This document shows positions 59,223-64,000 of a DNA stretch of 64,000 nt, piece by piece. The position numbers were made by a program, and so were the translations under genes. The notes beneath the pieces were generated by a model. That model made no database searches and was not told the origin of the DNA. It saw only the letters and a list, made by a program, of their open reading frames with translations. Origin of the DNA: Lacihabitans sp. LS3-19 (GTDB lineage: Bacteria; Bacteroidota; Bacteroidia; Cytophagales; Spirosomataceae); the NCBI RefSeq assembly GCF_024343575.1, contig NZ_RJUA01000003.1, positions 1-64,000 of the forward strand, given 5' to 3'. Position 1 is the first letter of the stretch. Each line of letters opens with the position of its first letter.

Positions 59223-59576
59223 TTATTTAGGCTCGTGTTTCGCAACTTTCCGTACCTCCATTGTGTTCCCAGGTCCTTGGAGTACAGGGCAACCTTTGGC
59301 AAATTCTACAGCTTCGTCCACTGAATCGGCTTTTACCATTACATACCCGCCGATGGTTTCCTTTATTTCGCCAAATGGGCCGTTGGTTACTACACCACCA
59401 TGACCCACCACACAGGCATCGTCAAACGAAAGTCCGTTTCCTGTGTTCAGCAGTTTTCCTTGGGCAGCTATTCCACCCAACCAGTCCATGGTTTGTTGCA
59501 TCCAAATCTGCATTTGTTCTGGCGAAGCTACGGCTGCACCATTTTCATGCCTCATAATTAATACGTATTCTTCCAT
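59223..59576 (-). CDS. YciI/DGPF-domain protein
   Basis: This 117-residue protein has the DGPF (YCII-related) fold: EYVLIMRHENGAAVASPEQM at the start, WMQQTMDWLGGIAAQGKLLN, TNGPFGEIKETIGGYVMVKA in place of the DGPFAETKE motif, and VDEAVEFAKGCPVL. Such proteins regularly precede ECF42 sigma factors, as here with a gap of 41 bp. Their biochemical role is unclear. Confidence 0.9.
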   Translation of the reverse strand: MEEYVLIMRHENGAAVASPEQMQIWMQQTMDWLGGIAAQGKLLNTGNGLSFDDACVVGHGGVVTNGPFGEIKETIGGYVMVKADSVDEAVEFAKGCPVLQGPGNTMEVRKVAKHEPK

Positions 59577-59685
59577 TGTTATTTTGTTTTATATATCGAA
59601 GACAGATTAGGTTTGGTAATATGGACAAAATATGAATTTAATTTTCAATTTTTATATTATTTTAGAGCAATTATACTCAAAATAC

Positions 59686-61617
59686 ATGAAATATACTTTA
59701 GCGTTTTTACTTTTTAGCTTTCAAATTTTGATAGCTCAAAAAACCATTCCGAATGCTTCCAGAACTGAAGATTGGAAAGGTTTTGAGCAAGAGCATTTTA
59801 AATTCGAAGGTCGTGAAGCTTGGATAAAACTTCCTAAAAATGCTAAATCCAACAAACCTTGGGTTTGGCGAGCACATTTTCCTGATTGGCATACAAGCAT
59901 AGATTCTATTCTTTTAGAAAGAGGATTCCATATCGCATATATCAATACCAACGATATGTTTGGGAGTCCGGAGGCTATGCAAATCTGGGATGATTTTTAT
60001 GATTATCTTACGAAAGAAAAGCAATTTGCTCCAAAAGTCGCACTTGAAGGTGTGAGTAGAGGAGGCCTGTATATTTATGCTTGGGCAAAGCGAAATCCGC
60101 TAAAAGTTTCTTGTATTTATGCCGAAGCACCAGTGTGTGATTTTAAGTCATGGCCTATGAAACACGGTAGCCAAGCAGACAAAGAAGTTTTGTTTAAATC
60201 TTATGATTTTAATGAAGCAACTGCCTTGAAATATACTGACAATCCACTGAATAACCTCAATGGTTTGGCGGCATGTGGCGTGCCGATTTTACATGCTATT
60301 TGTTTGGAAGATAGTATTGTGCCAAATGAAGAAAATACCTTTAGATTGGTTGAAAACTACATAAAATTAGGTGGAAAAGTGACAGTATGGCCAATGACCA
60401 AAGGCGAAAAAAAACTCAATGGACACCATTTCGATATAGAAAATCCTTTTGGAATCGCTGACTTCATAGAAAGCAATTCTTTATTGAATGCTTCCGTTTT
60501 GCCTTCTACCAAGTACCATTCTTTTGGAGGTGGTTTGCAAAATAGTTTTCTAAAATTCAAAAATGGTGGAACAGCAAAAGTGGCTTTTCTAGGTGGTTCA
60601 ATAACCGAAAATCCTGGCTGGCGAGACAAGGTTTCTCAATTTTTATCTGAGAAATTTCCACAAACCAAATTTGAGTTTATCAATGCAGGTATATCTTCTA
60701 CTGGAAGTACGCCGGGGGCTTTTAGACTAGAAAAAGACGTACTTTCAAAAGGCAAAATTGATTTATTGTTTGAAGAAGCCGCTGTGAATGACTTCACAAA
60801 TGGATTCAATGCAGAAGCTCAAATAAGAGGAATGGAAGGAATAGTGAGACATGCTTTGCTAGAAAATCCATTGATGGATATAGTGATGATGCATTTTGTA
60901 GATCCAGAAAAAATGGCAGAATATAATGCTGGAAAAGTGCCAGAAGTAATTCAAAATCATAACAAAGTGGCTGCCGCATACAATCTTGGAGTGATCAATT
61001 TGGCACAAGAAGTTACGGAAAGAATAAAAGCTGGTGAGTTTAATTGGAAAGATGACTTTAAGAATTTGCATCCTTCTACTTTTGGTCAAGAAGTATATTT
61101 TCGGTCAATAAAGGACTTTTTGAATGCTCAATTTGTTGATACAGAAACGATGCCAAAGCTGCATGAGTTACCAGAACCTGTAGATGCTTTTAGTTACTTT
61201 GGAGGAAAAGAAATGTCAATCAAAAACGCTTCGAAATTAAAGAATTGGGAAATTCAAGAGGCGTGGAATCCTAATGATAATGTAAGCACAAGAAAACAAT
61301 TTGTCAATATCCCAGCTTTGATTTCTACAAGTGCTGGAGCTAGTTTTTCGCTAGATTTTAAGGGCAAAGCCATCGGTATTTGCATAGCTTCCGGGCCAGA
61401 TGCGGGGATTTTGGAATATAAAATTGATGGCAAAAAATACTCACCTCTAGATCTTTATACACAGTGGAGTAGTTTTTTACATTTACCTTGGTATCTTATG
61501 TTTGACGATGAGCTTAAAGACAAAAAACATAAACTTGAAGTTACTATTTCAAACAACAAAAACCCTAAAAGCCAAGGAACTGCTTGTAGGATATTTTATT
61601 TTTTAGTGAATGAATAA
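59686..61617 (+). CDS. Secreted alpha/beta-hydrolase fused to SGNH esterase
   Basis: The ATG at 59686 gives a signal peptide (MKYTLAFLLFSFQILIAQ). The 643-residue protein starts with an alpha/beta-hydrolase (about 25-270): nucleophile Ser124 in LEGVSRGGLYIY, an acid in CLEDSIVP and His in NGHHFDI. From about residue 295 to 485 an SGNH domain follows: Ser305 in FLGGSIT, Gly in INAGISSTGSTPG, Asn in EEAAVNDF, and His462 in NLHPSTFGQ. The usual Asp three residues before that His is Lys459 here; Asp456 or Asp457 may replace it. A beta-rich tail ends the protein. It probably removes ester groups from a plant or microbial polysaccharide; substrate unknown. Stands alone and ends at a bidirectional terminator. 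Confidence 0.83.
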   Translation: MKYTLAFLLFSFQILIAQKTIPNASRTEDWKGFEQEHFKFEGREAWIKLPKNAKSNKPWVWRAHFPDWHTSIDSILLERGFHIAYINTNDMFGSPEAMQIWDDFYDYLTKEKQFAPKVALEGVSRGGLYIYAWAKRNPLKVSCIYAEAPVCDFKSWPMKHGSQADKEVLFKSYDFNEATALKYTDNPLNNLNGLAACGVPILHAICLEDSIVPNEENTFRLVENYIKLGGKVTVWPMTKGEKKLNGHHFDIENPFGIADFIESNSLLNASVLPSTKYHSFGGGLQNSFLKFKNGGTAKVAFLGGSITENPGWRDKVSQFLSEKFPQTKFEFINAGISSTGSTPGAFRLEKDVLSKGKIDLLFEEAAVNDFTNGFNAEAQIRGMEGIVRHALLENPLMDIVMMHFVDPEKMAEYNAGKVPEVIQNHNKVAAAYNLGVINLAQEVTERIKAGEFNWKDDFKNLHPSTFGQEVYFRSIKDFLNAQFVDTETMPKLHELPEPVDAFSYFGGKEMSIKNASKLKNWEIQEAWNPNDNVSTRKQFVNIPALISTSAGASFSLDFKGKAIGICIASGPDAGILEYKIDGKKYSPLDLYTQWSSFLHLPWYLMFDDELKDKKHKLEVTISNNKNPKSQGTACRIFYFLVNE

Positions 61618-61630
61618 AAGGTCAATAAAT

Positions 61631-61665
61631 AAAAAAGGAAGTCTCAAAAGAAACTTCCCTTTTTA
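61631..61665. terminator. Bidirectional terminator between convergent genes
   Basis: AAAAAAGGAAGTCTC and GAAACTTCCCTTTTT arms form a stem with one mismatch and a 4-nt loop, flanked by A- and T-runs, so it can stop transcription from both sides. Confidence 0.75.
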
Positions 61666-61681
61666 TAGAAAATCAATATTT

Positions 61682-64000
61682 TTAGTCCCACTTAGGCAAA
61701 CTGCCTTGTATATACGGAATTTTGCTTTCTTCCAGTGATTTCTGCAATACAGCTATTTTAGTATCCAAAGTTTTTACACTTTGATAGGTCTCTCTGAAAA
61801 GTTTTTTCAGATATTCAAAATTCTGCTTATGGGTATTGGTTGGTTCAGATGAATGTCCATTTAGGCCAAAAGCAACATTTCTTATTCTGCTCTTTATGCC
61901 TGGCAAAACTTCAAATTGAGCTTTTTCTAAAGCTTCATTTCCGTCCATTGCCAAGTCTATTTTCTGAAACTCCTTTTCAATTTCTACCAAAGAAGCCAAT
62001 GCTTCTATTTTTGAACTTGGATTGGCCAATACAGCAGCCTTCAATGCTTTTTGTTTCTCTTTTAGGAAATCGATATGCTCTGAAGTGCCATAAATTACCC
62101 TCGCCAAATCTCTCACTTCTTCAGCATAGCTTTGAAGAGCTTTATAGTCATTTACGGGCAAGGTGGCCCATCCCAGACTCTTAACTTCAAATGGCTCAGC
62201 TTGGGTAAGTGTTTTAATTGTAGAGCCATCAAAATAGCTCAATTGTGCTGCATATTTTCCTGGAATAACTGGCAAGCCATCATTTCCTCCTGCTTCACTT
62301 TTTGTGTTTATGGAGTAACCATTGGGTTGGGTAAAATTCCAAACAAATTTGTTTATTCCCGCTTTTGGTTTTACTTCATATCGTCTTACAGTATTCTGTT
62401 TTTCATCCAAAATGTTCAAGAAATAAGAACCCATTATTTCGTTGTCTTCCGCCATAATAGAGTCCATCGATGGATAACCTTTAAGCTCTCCTTTCGCCAT
62501 AAGAGCCTTTTCCGCTTCTTTGCGTTTGTCTTTCATCGATTTAGGTACCTCTTTTACGAAATATCTTATCGTGGCTCCGATAGGAGGATTTTCCGCTGTG
62601 TAATAGCTGTCGCCTTGCGTTCCAGTTCCTCTTCCACCCAAAGGATCTTTTTCATTAAATATCCATTCAGATTTTATAGGTAAAATCATGGCTTCTTTTC
62701 CTTCGGTTTTGGAAAGACTCCGCATGGCCGCATAATTGTCCAAAACATAGAAACCTCTGCCAAATGTTGCCAATACCAAATCATCTTCGCGTTTCTGAAT
62801 TTCCAAATCTTTTACGGCTATTACGGGCAAATTGGTTTTCATTTGCGTCCATTTTTTGCCACCATTTAAACTTGCAAACAACCCGAATTCTGTACCGACA
62901 AATAGCAAATTTCCATCAACATGGTCTTCAGCAATGGTATACACCGAGCCTCTTTCTGGAAGATTGTTGCTTATAGATGTCCACGTTTTTCCTCCATCAT
63001 TAGTTTTCACCAAATAAGGCTTAAAATCTCCATAGCGATGGTGATTAAATACTACATACGCCGTGTTTTTGTCATGTTGGGAGCATATCACTTGTGGTAT
63101 ATAGCTCATAGCTGGAATACCCGGAATATTATCTATTTTAGTCCAATTTTTTCCGTCGTCTGTGGTGATTTGTACCAAGCCGTCGTCTGTGCCTGCATAG
63201 ATAATGTTTTCGTCTAAAGGACTTTCAGAAAGTGAAGTCGTTTGGCCAAAAATGGAAGTGCTGGTGTTTTTCTGCACGGCATCCATGCTCCAAACTTTAC
63301 CCATATACGGCAATGTATTTCGGTCTATTTGTCGGCTCAAGTCTCCAGATATTAGCTTCCAAGAATTTCCTCTGTCATCAGAGCGATATACCTTATTTGC
63401 ACCAAAATACAATCTTTTGGCATCGTGTTTTGACACCAAAATAGGTGAGTCCCAATTCCATCTAAGTGCTGGTTCGCCTTCCAATGGCACTGGTTTTATA
63501 TCAATTTGTTCACCCGTTTTTTTATCAAAACGAATCAGCCCGCCGTGTTGCCATTGAGAGTATACGATATCAGGATTGCTCCAGTCTACTTGAGACTCAA
63601 ATCCATCGCCTCCTACCGTAAGAAACCAATCGTTATTGGTGATTCCCGCCTGATTAGTCGTACGGCTCGGACCTCCTATGCTGCTGTTGTCTTGTGTACC
63701 ACCATAAATATTATAGAACGGCGAGGCATTGTCTAAGGCAACTCTGTAAAACTGTGTAATTGATAGATTTGGTTTAAAATGCCAGTTTTCTCCCAAATTA
63801 AAACTCTCATATAATCCGCCGTCGCCACCAAGAAAAATATGCTCGTGGTCCTTAGGATCAATATAAAATGTATGGTTGTCAACATGAATGTTTTTGTGGT
63901 TTAGGTTTACCCAAGTTTTACCGCCGTCATCAGAATATTTAGAATATACATCTCCCACAAAAATCCTGTCAAATTGTACAGGGTCTGGAAAAATCTTGCC
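61682..64000 (-). CDS. VPS10/BNR-type beta-propeller protein (5' partial)
   Basis: The frame is open to the right edge, so the N-terminus lies outside; the GTG at 63958 is internal. At least 772 residues are in view. The first two thirds have BNR/sortilin-type blades with Asp-box motifs (YSDDGGKTWVNLNH, YRSDDRGNSWKLISG, ITTDDGKNWTKI, TNDGGKTWTSISN, SLNGGKKWTQM) and GRGFYVLDNY at the end of the propeller. After this comes a fibronectin-like domain (RYEVKPKAGINKFVWNFTQP) and a helical tail. This matches the large 'VPS10 domain / glycosyl hydrolase BNR' proteins of Bacteroidota, which are secreted; enzymatic function is not proven. No T9SS tail is present at the C-terminus. Confidence 0.85.
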   Translation of the reverse strand, partial: GKIFPDPVQFDRIFVGDVYSKYSDDGGKTWVNLNHKNIHVDNHTFYIDPKDHEHIFLGGDGGLYESFNLGENWHFKPNLSITQFYRVALDNASPFYNIYGGTQDNSSIGGPSRTTNQAGITNNDWFLTVGGDGFESQVDWSNPDIVYSQWQHGGLIRFDKKTGEQIDIKPVPLEGEPALRWNWDSPILVSKHDAKRLYFGANKVYRSDDRGNSWKLISGDLSRQIDRNTLPYMGKVWSMDAVQKNTSTSIFGQTTSLSESPLDENIIYAGTDDGLVQITTDDGKNWTKIDNIPGIPAMSYIPQVICSQHDKNTAYVVFNHHRYGDFKPYLVKTNDGGKTWTSISNNLPERGSVYTIAEDHVDGNLLFVGTEFGLFASLNGGKKWTQMKTNLPVIAVKDLEIQKREDDLVLATFGRGFYVLDNYAAMRSLSKTEGKEAMILPIKSEWIFNEKDPLGGRGTGTQGDSYYTAENPPIGATIRYFVKEVPKSMKDKRKEAEKALMAKGELKGYPSMDSIMAEDNEIMGSYFLNILDEKQNTVRRYEVKPKAGINKFVWNFTQPNGYSINTKSEAGGNDGLPVIPGKYAAQLSYFDGSTIKTLTQAEPFEVKSLGWATLPVNDYKALQSYAEEVRDLARVIYGTSEHIDFLKEKQKALKAAVLANPSSKIEALASLVEIEKEFQKIDLAMDGNEALEKAQFEVLPGIKSRIRNVAFGLNGHSSEPTNTHKQNFEYLKKLFRETYQSVKTLDTKIAVLQKSLEESKIPYIQGSLPKWD

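Overview
The window comes from a low-GC member of the Bacteroidota. The evidence is C-terminal sorting domains of the type IX secretion system (T9SS) on several large surface proteins, a PorP/SprF-family partner gene, gliding-type C-terminal domains, ELWxxDGT and SBBP repeat proteins, LytTR and ECF sigma regulators, and the near absence of Shine-Dalgarno sequences. The overall flavour is Cytophagales-like, but no rRNA or other marker gene fixes the genus. No tRNA, rRNA, CRISPR array, transposase or integrase was recognised. Both window ends cut through genes.

Layout. 0-7 kb: the 3' end of a large HYR-repeat T9SS cargo gene, a DUF4395 membrane protein, a two-component pair (OmpR-type regulator plus kinase), a second closely related regulator facing them, and a small secreted Lys-rich protein. 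7.1-10.6 kb: a 16-bp tandem repeat array in front of a large FAD/Fe-S 2-hydroxyacid dehydrogenase. 10.8-19.6 kb: a xylan-use block with a GH10 endoxylanase, a GPH-type sugar symporter, a GH43 enzyme and a two-domain deacetylase/esterase. It is interrupted by a DUF6922/AbiEii toxin-antitoxin-like module that is followed by the 3' remnant of a second GH43 gene and by three 126-bp tandem repeats. 19.8-24.3 kb: a PKD-repeat T9SS cargo protein coupled by a 4-bp overlap to its PorP/SprF partner.

24.4-46.5 kb is the most unusual part. A minus-strand run of 15 closely packed genes starts at about 41.0 kb from a good Bacteroidota-type promoter. It opens with a divergent sigma factor, an anti-sigma-like membrane protein, an M48 peptidase fused to a predicted outer-membrane barrel, and a matrixin-like lipoprotein that has lost every zinc-site residue. 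It continues through a LytTR regulator, a double CsgG-like protein, two outer-membrane proteins, a four-repeat periplasmic protein and a VWA lipoprotein, and ends in DUF3575, DUF4282 and large repeat proteins. Back to back with it lies a second module: sigma factor, TPR anti-sigma-like protein, a convergent CHAT (caspase-like) peptidase, and a small DUF4282-like membrane protein overlapping a LytTR gene. Both arms therefore pair sigma/anti-sigma, a peptidase or peptidase relative, a DUF4282-type membrane protein and LytTR. I read this as a candidate envelope surveillance or assembly system. That is inference from gene content and spacing only.

46.9-53.9 kb: a three-gene amidoligase-type cassette (transglutaminase-DUF2126, circularly permuted ATP-grasp fused to alpha-E, second transglutaminase). 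54-64 kb: an OmpA-family protein, a three-gene operon (DUF4173-like, DUF2809, MpaB-like) behind two palindromic operators exactly 60 bp apart, an ECF42-type sigma factor with its DGPF/YciI partner, an alpha/beta-hydrolase fused to an SGNH esterase, and the C-terminal part of a VPS10/BNR-type beta-propeller protein.
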